A stretch of DNA of 64,000 nt, from assembly GCA_038253135.1 (NCBI GenBank), contig JBBSHJ010000003.1, positions 12,711 through 76,710 on the forward strand. Direction: 5' to 3'. Shown here piece by piece: positions 45,457 through 53,301 of this stretch. The notes under the pieces were generated by a model that searched no databases, had not been told where the DNA came from, and was given only the letters and a program-made list of their open reading frames with translations. Position 1 is the first letter of the stretch; each line of letters starts with the position of its first letter. The translations under genes and the position numbers were made by a program. This stretch comes from JBBSHJ01 sp038253135 (GTDB lineage: Bacteria > Actinomycetota > Actinomycetes > Mycobacteriales > QHCD01).

Positions 45457-46866
45457 GTGAGCACGGACTACGACCTGCTCGTGCTCGGCTCCGGGCCCGG
45501 TGGGCAGAAGGCCGCGATCGCGGGAGCGAAGCTGGGCCGGCGTACCGCCATCGTCGAGCGCAAGACGATGATCGGCGGCGTCTGCATCAATACCGGCACC
45601 ATCCCGTCCAAGACGCTGCGCGAAGCGGTCGTCTACCTGACCGGTCGCAACCAGCAGGAGTTCTACGGCAGCAGTTACCGGCTCAAGGAAGACATCACCG
45701 TCGGCGATCTCACCGCGCGGACGCAGCATGTGATCGGCCGCGAGATCGACATCACCCGCAGCCAGCTGGCCCGCAACCACGTCACGATGCTCGCCGGTCT
45801 TGGCCGGTTCGTCGATCCGCACACCGTCGTCATCGTGGCCGACGGCGGGGAGGAGCGCCCGGTCAGCGCGGACAAGATCGTGATCGCGGTCGGGACCCGG
45901 CCGGCCCGGCCGACGACCGTCGATTTCGATGGCCGCACCGTGGTCGACTCCGACCAGATCCTCGGCATGGACCGGATCCCGACCTCGATGGTCGTCGTCG
46001 GCGCCGGCGTCATCGGTATCGAATACGCGTCCATGTTCGCCTCGCTCGGTACGAAGGTCACGGTCGTGGAGCGCCGCGAGCGGATGCTCGATGTCTGCGA
46101 CCTCGAGGTGGTCGAGGCACTGAAATACCAGCTGCGCGATCTGGCGGTCACCTTCCGGTTCCGCGAGAGCGTGACGCGGGTCGAGCGGCACAAGGGCGGC
46201 ACCCTCACCATCCTCGAGAGCGGCAAGCGGATCCCGGCCGACACCGTGATGTATTCCGCCGGCCGCCAGGGCATGACCGCCGGCCTCGATCTGGAGGCCG
46301 CCGGCCTCTCGGCCGATGACCGCGGCCGCATCGAGGTCGACGACAATTACCTGACCAAGGCCGATCACATCTACGCGGTCGGTGATGTCATCGGCTTCCC
46401 GGCGCTGGCGGCGACCTCGATGGAGCAGGGCCGGCGCGCGGCGTACCACGCCTGCGGCGAGCCCATCGCCGGCCGGCTCTCGGAGCTGCAGCCGATCGGG
46501 ATCTACACCATTCCCGAGATCAGCTATGTCGGCCGTACCGAGGACGAGCTGACGGAGGAGTCGGTGCCGTTCGAGGTCGGCGTTTCCCGCTACCGCGAGC
46601 TCGCTCGCGGAGCGATCCTCGGCGACTCGTACGGCATGCTGAAGCTCCTGGTGCACAGCGAGACCCGCAAGCTGCTCGGCGTACACGTCTTCGGCACCAA
46701 CGCCACCGAGCTGGTTCACATCGGCCAGACCGTGATGGGTTGCGGCGGGACCGTCGACTACCTCGTCGACGCCGTCTTCAACTACCCGACGCTGGCCGAG
46801 TCCTACAAGGTGGCCGCGCTGGATGCGATGAACAAGATGCGAGCGGTCGCGCGCCTCGACATCTAA
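45457..46866 (+). CDS. sthA: Soluble pyridine nucleotide transhydrogenase (Si-specific)
   Basis: FAD enzyme of 469 residues that moves reducing equivalents between NADPH and NAD+. FAD motif LLVLGSGPGGQKAAI, NAD motif VVVGAGVIGIEYASMF, FAD-ribose motif HIYAVGDVIG. At the redox site it reads GGVCINTGTIPSKTLREAV: the second Cys of the CxxxxC disulfide is Thr, the hallmark of SthA as opposed to lipoamide dehydrogenase or mycothione reductase. GTG 45457 has GGAGGCGG upstream; a longer frame upstream crosses the hairpin and G-rich repeat. Confidence 0.92.
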   Translation: MSTDYDLLVLGSGPGGQKAAIAGAKLGRRTAIVERKTMIGGVCINTGTIPSKTLREAVVYLTGRNQQEFYGSSYRLKEDITVGDLTARTQHVIGREIDITRSQLARNHVTMLAGLGRFVDPHTVVIVADGGEERPVSADKIVIAVGTRPARPTTVDFDGRTVVDSDQILGMDRIPTSMVVVGAGVIGIEYASMFASLGTKVTVVERRERMLDVCDLEVVEALKYQLRDLAVTFRFRESVTRVERHKGGTLTILESGKRIPADTVMYSAGRQGMTAGLDLEAAGLSADDRGRIEVDDNYLTKADHIYAVGDVIGFPALAATSMEQGRRAAYHACGEPIAGRLSELQPIGIYTIPEISYVGRTEDELTEESVPFEVGVSRYRELARGAILGDSYGMLKLLVHSETRKLLGVHVFGTNATELVHIGQTVMGCGGTVDYLVDAVFNYPTLAESYKVAALDAMNKMRAVARLDI

Positions 46867-46893
46867 CCCGCCCGATGCGGCCACCATGGGCGC

Positions 46894-47454
46894 ATGTGGC
46901 ATCAGATCTTCACCCTCGGTGAATCGCCGATCGCCAAGATCCTGCGGGCGCTGCTGATCTACGCCTTCCTGGTGGTCGCGCTGCGGGTCGCCGGCAAGCG
47001 CGATCTCGCGCAGCTCAACTCGTTCGACTTCGTCGTACTTCTGGCCGTCGCCAACGCCGTGCAGAACGGGCTGATCGGCAACGACAACTCGGTCACCGGC
47101 GCCGTCCTCGGTGCGACCGTCCTGTTCCTCGTCAACGGCGTGCTGGCCTACCTGCTGTACCGCAGCGGCTGGCTGCAGCGCACGCTCGAGGGCACGCCGA
47201 CGGTGCTCGTCCGGGCGGGAGTCGTCGACCGGCACGCGATGCAGCGCGAGCGCATCACCGAGGCCGAGCTTCTGACCAAGGTCCAGGAGGCGGGGACCGC
47301 GGGATTTCGCGACGTCGAGTCGGCCGCCCTCGAGCCCAACGGCACGATCGTCGTCGTACCGCATCAACCCGACCCTGCGGAACAGCGCTACACCGACCTG
47401 ACCCGGCGGATCGACGAGCTCACCGCTCTGGTCCGCGCGCAGCGCCCGCGTTAG
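46894..47454 (+). CDS. DUF421 (YetF-like) membrane protein
   Basis: Protein of 186 residues: three N-terminal helices (about 15-90) with GKRDLAQLNSFDFVVLLAVA, then the cytoplasmic YetF domain (GTPTVLVRAGVVDRHAMQRE, FRDVESAALEPNGTIVVVP). The family is widespread, linked to envelope or spore stress, with unknown biochemistry. It begins 27 bases after sthA and converges with the PAP2 gene, overlapping its 3' end by 35 bases. Confidence 0.9.
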   Translation: MWHQIFTLGESPIAKILRALLIYAFLVVALRVAGKRDLAQLNSFDFVVLLAVANAVQNGLIGNDNSVTGAVLGATVLFLVNGVLAYLLYRSGWLQRTLEGTPTVLVRAGVVDRHAMQRERITEAELLTKVQEAGTAGFRDVESAALEPNGTIVVVPHQPDPAEQRYTDLTRRIDELTALVRAQRPR

Positions 47455-48115
47455 CGCGCCGAGCCGGGGGGCGGTGCACCAGCGCATCCCGTACGCCGTC
47501 CACAGCCGCCGCCACGACGATCACGGTGGCCGTGGAGAACCCGAGGGCGCCGATCACATCGGTGGCCCAGTGCATCCGCAGTCCGGTCACCAGCACCCCG
47601 ACCGCCAGCGGCCACAGCACGAGGATCGTCATCAGCCACCACGGCCGCCATCGCCGCCGGACCAGGCATAGGCCGAGGCCCATCGCCACGGTGGCCGAGG
47701 CCGTCGTGTGACCGCTCGGATAGTGCGGCAGCCAGCCGACGGAGTTCTCGGTGACGGGTTTGAGCACGAAGCGCACGAGCACGCTGGCCAGCGCGGGCGC
47801 GACCGCGAGCAGCACCGCTTCGGCCCGCCGCCCGCGCATCCACCAGGCCCCGACCACCGCGACGGCCACGAGGATCGGGATCACCACACCGACGGCATCG
47901 GCCACCACCACCATCACGGAGCGGTGCCAGCGCGCGATCGGCTCGAGTTGGCGCCACACCAGCCGGTTGATCCCTACGGTGCCTTGCGCGCGGGAGTTGC
48001 GCACGCCAAGCCACGCCGTGAGCGCCGCAGCGCTCAGGGCGAGGACGGCAGCGGCCGCCCGCGCGGACGGCGCGAGCAGGCAACGATGCGGACGTCCGCG
48101 GTCGACGTCATCCAC
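47420..48115 (-). CDS. PAP2-family lipid phosphatase
   Basis: Membrane phosphatase of 231 residues with about six helices. The active-site motifs are KPVTENSVGWLPHYPSGHTTAS (the PSGH block) and the R-x-H...D block TGLRMHWATDVIGA; the first motif lacks the typical RP. It would dephosphorylate undecaprenyl- or phosphatidyl-type lipids. It starts (GTG) 13 bases after the MarR stop on the same strand, so the two may be co-transcribed. Confidence 0.88.
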   Translation of the reverse strand: MDDVDRGRPHRCLLAPSARAAAAVLALSAAALTAWLGVRNSRAQGTVGINRLVWRQLEPIARWHRSVMVVVADAVGVVIPILVAVAVVGAWWMRGRRAEAVLLAVAPALASVLVRFVLKPVTENSVGWLPHYPSGHTTASATVAMGLGLCLVRRRWRPWWLMTILVLWPLAVGVLVTGLRMHWATDVIGALGFSTATVIVVAAAVDGVRDALVHRPPARRANAGAARGPER

Positions 48116-48128
48116 GAGGGCGATCCCG

Positions 48129-48713
48129 CTAGCCGGCAGGACCCGGCGACAGCCCGCTGATCACCTTGGCCATGCCCGGATCGAATTCGGCGAAATGCGC
48201 CACCAGCTTGTCGCTGATGCGCTGCAACGCGCCGAGGTCGCCGGCGTCGAGCAGGTCGAACAGATGCCGGCGCACGCCCTCGACGTGCCGGCCGGCGGCC
48301 GTCTCGAGGACCGACAGGCCTTCGTCGGTCAGGACGGCGAACGAGCCGCGCCGATCGTCCGGGCACGGCTCGCGCCCGATCCAGCCGGCATCCTCGAGCC
48401 GCGAGACCGCGTGCGAGAGCCGGCTCCGCGAGGACAGCGACCGCTCAGCGAGGTCACTCATCCGCAGCCGGCGCGCCGGCGACTCGGACAGGGCGACGAG
48501 GATCTCGTAGTACGCATGCGGTACGCCGGCATCATGCTGCAACTCGCGGTCGATGCAGGCCAGGAAGACGGTGCTCGCGGCGTAGAACGCGCGCCAGGTG
48601 CGCTGTTCATCCGGTGTGAGCCATCGTGGCTCGGCCGCTCCGCCGACGGCCGGAGTCTCCGAGGCGCCGGTCGGACCGTCGCCGATCTGATCGGTCGCGT
48701 CCGGGGCGGTCAT
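48129..48713 (-). CDS. MarR-family transcriptional regulator
   Basis: Winged-helix regulator of 194 residues: YYEILVALSESPARRLRMSDLAE, recognition helix SSRSRLSHAVSRLEDAG, wing EPCPDDRRGSFAVLTDEG. ATG 48713 follows GGAGG by 5 bases; a TTG at 48755 is in frame but lies inside the palindromic promoter region. It is divergent from the YceI gene and upstream of the PAP2 gene, and probably represses itself and YceI. Confidence 0.9.
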   Translation of the reverse strand: MTAPDATDQIGDGPTGASETPAVGGAAEPRWLTPDEQRTWRAFYAASTVFLACIDRELQHDAGVPHAYYEILVALSESPARRLRMSDLAERSLSSRSRLSHAVSRLEDAGWIGREPCPDDRRGSFAVLTDEGLSVLETAAGRHVEGVRRHLFDLLDAGDLGALQRISDKLVAHFAEFDPGMAKVISGLSPGPAG

Positions 48714-48746
48714 CCAACCTCCGAGAGATGCGAGCGCAGTTGAACT

Positions 48747-48756
48747 CTTGATCAAG
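48747..48756. promoter_or_regulatory. CTTGATCAAG palindrome between MarR and YceI genes
   Basis: A perfect 10-bp palindrome, 34 bases before the MarR ATG and 82 before YceI, within GTTGAACTCTTGATCAAGTG. TTGA/TCAA symmetry is typical of MarR operators, so this is the likely site of the adjacent regulator. Confidence 0.5.
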
Positions 48757-48837
48757 TGGAATGATCTCGATCCGATGAACCTTCCTCAGTCTAGACGTGA
48801 CGCAGGTCCCGATGACCGGCAGCGAGGGAGACGACAG

Positions 48838-49407
48838 ATGAGCACGCAGACAGTTTCGATCCCGGGTTATGTCGTGGGGACGTGGCAGATCGACCCGGTC
48901 CACTCCCAGGTGGGCTTCGCCGCCCGCCACATGATGGTCAGCAAGGTGCGTGGGCACTTCGCGACGTTCTCCGGCACGATCGTGACCGCGGAGGACCCCG
49001 CGCAGTCGACGGTGAGCGCCTCGGTCGACCTCGATTCCATCACCACCGGCGCCCAGCAGCGCGACGACCACCTGCGCTCCGCCGACTTCTTCGAGGTCGC
49101 GACGTACCCCGAGATGACCTTCCGCTCCGAGCACTTGCGTCCCTCTGACGACGGGTTCGTGCTCGAGGGCGAGTTGACGCTCAAGGGCGTCACCAAGCCG
49201 TTGTCGCTCGCCGCCGAGATCAACGGCTTCGGGCCGGACGCGTTCGGCGGCACCCGCTGCGGTTTCACGGCCACCGGTGAGATCAACCGCCGCGACTTCA
49301 ACGTCAACTTCGGCGGCGTGCAGAACGGAGTGGTCGTCGTGGGCGACAAGATCACGATCACCCTCGAGGTCGAGGCCGTTCTCGACACCGCCGACGCGCC
49401 GGCCTGA
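48838..49407 (+). CDS. YceI-family protein
   Basis: Lipocalin-like barrel of 189 residues with the family marks WQIDPVHSQVGFAARHMMVS, DDHLRSADFFEVATYPEMTF, LTLKGVTKPLSL and GFTATGEINRRDFNV. YceI proteins bind polyisoprenoids or amides. No signal peptide is visible, so this copy is cytoplasmic, as is common in actinobacteria. ATG with GAGGGAG upstream. Divergent from, and probably controlled by, the MarR regulator. Confidence 0.93.
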   Translation: MSTQTVSIPGYVVGTWQIDPVHSQVGFAARHMMVSKVRGHFATFSGTIVTAEDPAQSTVSASVDLDSITTGAQQRDDHLRSADFFEVATYPEMTFRSEHLRPSDDGFVLEGELTLKGVTKPLSLAAEINGFGPDAFGGTRCGFTATGEINRRDFNVNFGGVQNGVVVVGDKITITLEVEAVLDTADAPA

Positions 49408-49460
49408 GCCTCGTCCAGCAACCGACACCGGCCATCGCGCACGGCATCTCATCTGCGGTG

Positions 49461-49510
49461 CATCTCCGTGGGTATCTCCGTGGGTATCTCCCTGGGGCAT
49501 CTCCTTGGGA
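49461..49510 (+). repeat. Four imperfect 12-bp tandem repeats
   Basis: CATCTCCGTGGG, TATCTCCGTGGG, TATCTCCCTGGG, GCATCTCCTTGGGA lie in tandem between YceI and the HelD-like gene, ending 39 bases before the latter's ATG. They could affect promoter spacing or leader structure. Confidence 0.7.
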
Positions 49511-49548
49511 GACGAGCCGTGAGGCCGCGGACCCGGCAGAATGGTCTG

Positions 49549-51747
49549 ATGCCCGAAATCGAGCCGAGCGCTCCGCCCGCCCCGGACGGAGCGCTGGCCG
49601 CTGAACTGGAGGTCGAGCAGCGCTACATCGACGCCGTGTACGAACGGGTCGACGAGCTCCGCACCGAAGCGGCCGCCCTGGCGGTGGAGGGTCACGGCCG
49701 AGCGACGCTGGGCAAGCACATCTACTCGGCCCTGTTCGAGCGTGACGCGCTGGTCTTCCAGGCCGCGCGACGGGCCCACGAACTCGACGCCGCGCACGAG
49801 GGCCTGATCTTCGGGCGGCTCGATCTCGACACCGGCGACACGCGCTACATCGGACGGCTGGGTCTGCGGGACGCCGACTTCGAGCCGATCGCCCTCGACT
49901 GGCGGGCACCGGCGGCGGCCCCGTTCTACCGCGCGACCGCCCGCGACCGACACGGCGTGATCCGGCGGCGCGTGATCGATTGCCGGCGCGAGCGGGTGGT
50001 CGGCATCGATGACGACCTCCTCGCCCCCGAGAAGGCACCCCAAGGCATGCGGGTCATCGGCGATGGCGCGCTGATGGCAGCGCTCAGTCGCGCTCGCACC
50101 GGCAGCATGCGGGACATCGTTGCCACGATCCAGGCCGAGCAGGACGAGATCATCCGAGCCTCGCCGGACGGCGCGACCCTCATCACGGGTGGCCCCGGCA
50201 CCGGCAAGACGGCGGTCGCGCTGCACCGCGCGGCGTACCTCCTCTATGCGGACCGCCGCCGGTTCGAGCGGGGCGGCGTGCTGATCGTCGGGCCGTCGTC
50301 GGCCTTCATGCAGTACATCGAGCGGGTGCTGCCCTCGCTCGGCGAGTCCACGGCGACGCTGCGCTCGACCGGAAGCCTGATCGACGGGCTGCGGGCCGAT
50401 CGCTTCGATGAGGGCCGGCTTGCCATGATCAAGGGATCGCTCGCCATGCGGGCGGTGCTGCGGCGGGCGGCGGCCATCATGCCGGTCGGGGTGCCGGACC
50501 GATTGCGCGTCGTCTACCGCGGGTCCGTGCTCACCCTGGACGCCGCGGCGTTGGAGGCCGTACGGCGCTCGGTGCTCTCGCACGACCGCCGGCTCAACGT
50601 CGCCCGTAACTCGGCCGAGCGGGCGCTGGCCGGCGATCTGTGGCGGGGCTACGCGGCCAACGGCTTCGACACCGCCGCCGAGGAGTCCGATTTTGCCGCC
50701 GAGCTGGCCGACCGAGGCGATCTCGCCGACTTCGTCACCGAGTGGTGGCCGGCCGTCGACGCGGTCATGGTGCTGGCCGGGCTCGCCGACCCCGAGCGGC
50801 TGGCTCGGTGCGCCGGCCGCGAGCTTCGGGGCGAGGACATTCCCGCCCTGGCCGACTCGTTCAAGACGCTGGCAGCCGGAGGGTCGCCGACGGTCGCCGA
50901 CGTCGCGCTCATCGACGAGCTCACTCCCATGCTGGGCCGGCCGGCGGAAACGAGAACAGCTGATCCGAGGACCGACGCCGACGCGGATTGGGAGGCGCTG
51001 GCCGAGTCCGACGCCGCCTTCGGCCCGGCGACCCCGACGGGAGGCAGGCTGCTGTTCCCCGAGATCGACGATGAGCAGTACGCCCACATCGTCGTGGACG
51101 AGGCCCAGGACGTCTCGCCGATGCAGTGGCGCGCCCTCGGGCGCCGGGGCCGGCGGGCCAGCTGGACCGTCGTCGGTGACCCGCTGCAATCGTCGTGGGC
51201 TGACACCGGCGAGGCCGAAACGGCCATGTCCGGCGCCCTGCGCCGATCCGAGCGACGGGGCTACCGGCTCGACGTGAACTACCGGAACCCCGAGGAGATC
51301 TTCGCCCTCGCCGCGCAGGTGATCCGGATCCGTCAGCCCGACGTCGCGCTGCCCCGCGCGGTCCGCTCGACCGGCGCCGAGCCGGTCCAGGTGCACACCG
51401 CCACCGACGTACTCGACCGGGACGTCGCCGCGGCCGTCGCCGTGGTGAGCGCCGACGTCGAGGGCGACGTCGGCGTCATCGTGCCGGCCTCCCTGTACGA
51501 CGCGGCCAGGCGCTGGCTGCAGCCACGCCGCGGTGGGCGGGTCCGCGTCGTCGAGGCGGTCGAGGCGAAGGGCCTTGAATTCGACGGCGTGGTCGTGGTC
51601 GAGCCGGCGGCGATCGGGTCACAGGTCGGCATGGGCGATCACCTTCTCTATGTGGCCCTGACCCGCGCGACGCAGCGCCTGACGGTCGTGAGCACCGACC
51701 CGGCCTGGCTGGACCGGCTCGCGGGCGTCGCCATGCTCGCCGATTAG
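49549..51747 (+). CDS. HelD/HelR-like RNA polymerase-recycling ATPase (UvrD/Rep-type superfamily 1)
   Basis: SF1 helicase-like ATPase of 732 residues. The N-terminal ~80 residues form a coiled coil (EVEQRYIDAVYERVDELR), typical of HelD proteins that reach into RNA polymerase. Motifs: Walker A (ITGGPGTGKTAVALHRAAYL), motif II (IVVDEAQDVSPMQWRAL), motif III (VVGDPLQSSW), motif VI (YVALTRATQRLTVV). The 1A-domain insert (about residues 270-480) is also in place. Actinobacterial HelD/HelR frees stalled polymerase and can give rifamycin tolerance. ATG 49549 chosen; the frame is open upstream through the tandem repeats. Confidence 0.88.
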   Translation: MPEIEPSAPPAPDGALAAELEVEQRYIDAVYERVDELRTEAAALAVEGHGRATLGKHIYSALFERDALVFQAARRAHELDAAHEGLIFGRLDLDTGDTRYIGRLGLRDADFEPIALDWRAPAAAPFYRATARDRHGVIRRRVIDCRRERVVGIDDDLLAPEKAPQGMRVIGDGALMAALSRARTGSMRDIVATIQAEQDEIIRASPDGATLITGGPGTGKTAVALHRAAYLLYADRRRFERGGVLIVGPSSAFMQYIERVLPSLGESTATLRSTGSLIDGLRADRFDEGRLAMIKGSLAMRAVLRRAAAIMPVGVPDRLRVVYRGSVLTLDAAALEAVRRSVLSHDRRLNVARNSAERALAGDLWRGYAANGFDTAAEESDFAAELADRGDLADFVTEWWPAVDAVMVLAGLADPERLARCAGRELRGEDIPALADSFKTLAAGGSPTVADVALIDELTPMLGRPAETRTADPRTDADADWEALAESDAAFGPATPTGGRLLFPEIDDEQYAHIVVDEAQDVSPMQWRALGRRGRRASWTVVGDPLQSSWADTGEAETAMSGALRRSERRGYRLDVNYRNPEEIFALAAQVIRIRQPDVALPRAVRSTGAEPVQVHTATDVLDRDVAAAVAVVSADVEGDVGVIVPASLYDAARRWLQPRRGGRVRVVEAVEAKGLEFDGVVVVEPAAIGSQVGMGDHLLYVALTRATQRLTVVSTDPAWLDRLAGVAMLAD

Positions 51748-51757
51748 AGTCGCCACC

Positions 51758-52297
51758 ATGTCCGACGCCGCACCGCCGCCCGCGGGCCGCGCCCCGACCG
51801 TTCGGTCGGTTGCCGACGACCTGTACGACGCCTTCCTGGCGGCGATCCGCGGCCGGGCCCGCTTCGGTCGGGTAGATCGCCTCGACGACCGGACCGTGCG
51901 GGTGTTCGAGGACGTCGCTACCGCCGGTCAGTCGGCCCGCCCTAGCGCCCGCTCCGTGCCGCGCGGCGCGCCCATGACGGTCCGCGTCCTCACGCCGGAC
52001 CGCCTGCGGATCGAGATCGGCGAGCTGGGCACGGCCAGCATCGGCTGCGCGGGCGCGACCGTGGCAGAGCGGTCCGCAGCGACGGCGATCGAGGCTGTGG
52101 AGTGGCTCGACGCGGTACTCGACGGGCGGGTGCGTGAGACCTTCGTCGTCCTCGACGGCACCAGGAGCGAGTCCCGGCTGGTGATCACGTGGCGGGACGG
52201 GACGCGGACCCGGATCGCGACCCCCGGCATCGCTCGGGCCGAAGCCGAGACACACCAGCGCCTGCATGCGCGTTTTCCCCGCTATGCCGGCAGCTGA
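51758..52297 (+). CDS. Hypothetical protein downstream of the HelD-like gene
   Basis: Protein of 179 residues, not recognised. Mixed alpha/beta, no membrane segment or signal peptide. The middle has short beta-strand-like repeats (MTVRVLTPDRLRIEIG, ETFVVLDGTRSESRLVITW). ATG lies 10 bases after the HelD stop, so it is co-transcribed. Composition matches its neighbours. Confidence 0.75.
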   Translation: MSDAAPPPAGRAPTVRSVADDLYDAFLAAIRGRARFGRVDRLDDRTVRVFEDVATAGQSARPSARSVPRGAPMTVRVLTPDRLRIEIGELGTASIGCAGATVAERSAATAIEAVEWLDAVLDGRVRETFVVLDGTRSESRLVITWRDGTRTRIATPGIARAEAETHQRLHARFPRYAGS

Positions 52298-52398
52298 CGG
52301 CGGCCCGGATCCGGCGGCCGTTCGCGCGCCGTCGGGGCATCTCAATCGCCACAAATCGGGGCGGACATGTTCAGATGCCGCGGCCGCCGTTCTCCGGA

Positions 52399-52404
52399 TA
52401 GAAT
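52399..52404 (+). promoter_or_regulatory. TAGAAT -10-like box upstream of the c-di-GMP operon
   Basis: TAGAAT at 52399-52404 without a clear -35 box. It would give a leader of about 150 bases before the preferred ATG at 52561, or a leaderless message from the GTG at 52414. The leader contains small inverted repeats (GACC-AGCA-GGTC near 52478). Confidence 0.35.
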
Positions 52405-52560
52405 GATCCCTACGTGACCCCGAAGTGTGCGGTCACGCATGTGGCCGGGGGACCGAACAAACGCTGGGGGGACCAGCAGGTCCACTTGCACTATGGGCTG
52501 CCAAGCTGTTCAAAGTGCCGGTGCGGAGGAGTCTTGCTCGACCGCGCGGACGGAGACGAC

Positions 52561-53301
52561 ATGACAGAGCTAGCGCTGCCGCCACTGACCGGATTTCGGG
52601 CCGGGTATTTCGCGACCGAGTCGGGATGCTATGTGATTGTGACAACGCCGGCGGCTCGTCCCGATCTGTGGTCCGAATACCTCCGCGGCGCTCTTCAGAC
52701 ATACCGGGGTTTCGGTGTGGAGCAGGCGTTGGATTACCCGGCCACGGCGACCGGCAGGAGCACGTCGATCTTTTTTGTGGCCCTCGACGAGCGCGGCGAC
52801 GTGGTCGCCGGCTCTCGGGTGCAGGGACCGATGGAGCTCCCGGATGATGCGCACGTCACCACCGAGTGGTCCGAGGCAGAGGACCGGCGCCGGCTGCGCC
52901 ACCGGCTCGCGGCGCGCATCCCGCAGGGCGTGATCGAGATGCGGGCGGGTTGGGTCGACAAGCGGTCACCCGCGAAGCACGCGCTCGGGTCGGTAATCGC
53001 CCGCTCGGTCATCCATTCGCTGCATCTGCTCGACGTCCGGTACGCCGTCTGCTCGGCAGCGACCCACGCGCTGTCCCGATGGACCACGACGGGAGGTCAC
53101 ATCGACGAGACGGTTGAGCCGGCGGCCTACCCGGACGATCGCTACTTGAGCTCGCTGATGTGGTGGGACTCGACCACCTTCGCCGACCGGGCATCGGCCG
53201 ACCAGCTCTCGTCGCTGCTCGATGAAAGGGCGCAGCTGGAAGGGGCCGACTCCCACGCCGGACTCGGTGTCCGCTCCCGAGCCCTGGGTGCAGCCGCCTG
53301 A
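52561..53301 (+). CDS. GNAT/N-acyl-amino-acid-synthase-like protein
   Basis: Protein of 246 residues with an acyltransferase-like layout: ESGCYVIVTTPAARPDLW at the start, SIFFVALDERGDVVAGSRVQG, then GVIEMRAGWVDKRSPAKHALG, and a helix-strand end IHSLHLLDVRYAVCSAATHAL. This order recalls acyl-homoserine-lactone/FeeM-type N-acyltransferases, but the match is by eye. ATG 52561 has GGAGA upstream; a GTG at 52414 would add 49 Cys-containing residues. The stop overlaps the next start (TGATG), so it is coupled to the E1-nitroreductase gene. Confidence 0.75.
   Translation: MTELALPPLTGFRAGYFATESGCYVIVTTPAARPDLWSEYLRGALQTYRGFGVEQALDYPATATGRSTSIFFVALDERGDVVAGSRVQGPMELPDDAHVTTEWSEAEDRRRLRHRLAARIPQGVIEMRAGWVDKRSPAKHALGSVIARSVIHSLHLLDVRYAVCSAATHALSRWTTTGGHIDETVEPAAYPDDRYLSSLMWWDSTTFADRASADQLSSLLDERAQLEGADSHAGLGVRSRALGAAA

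Noticed and set aside
45271..47487. 738-codon minus-strand frame
   Set aside because: Antisense to sthA and the DUF421 gene; no recognisable content.
48607..51396. 929-codon minus-strand frame
   Set aside because: Antisense to YceI and the HelD-like ATPase, both strongly supported by motifs.
52414..52560. c-di-GMP riboswitch in the leader of the GGDEF-EAL operon
   Set aside because: The conserved class I and class II blocks are not present in the leader.
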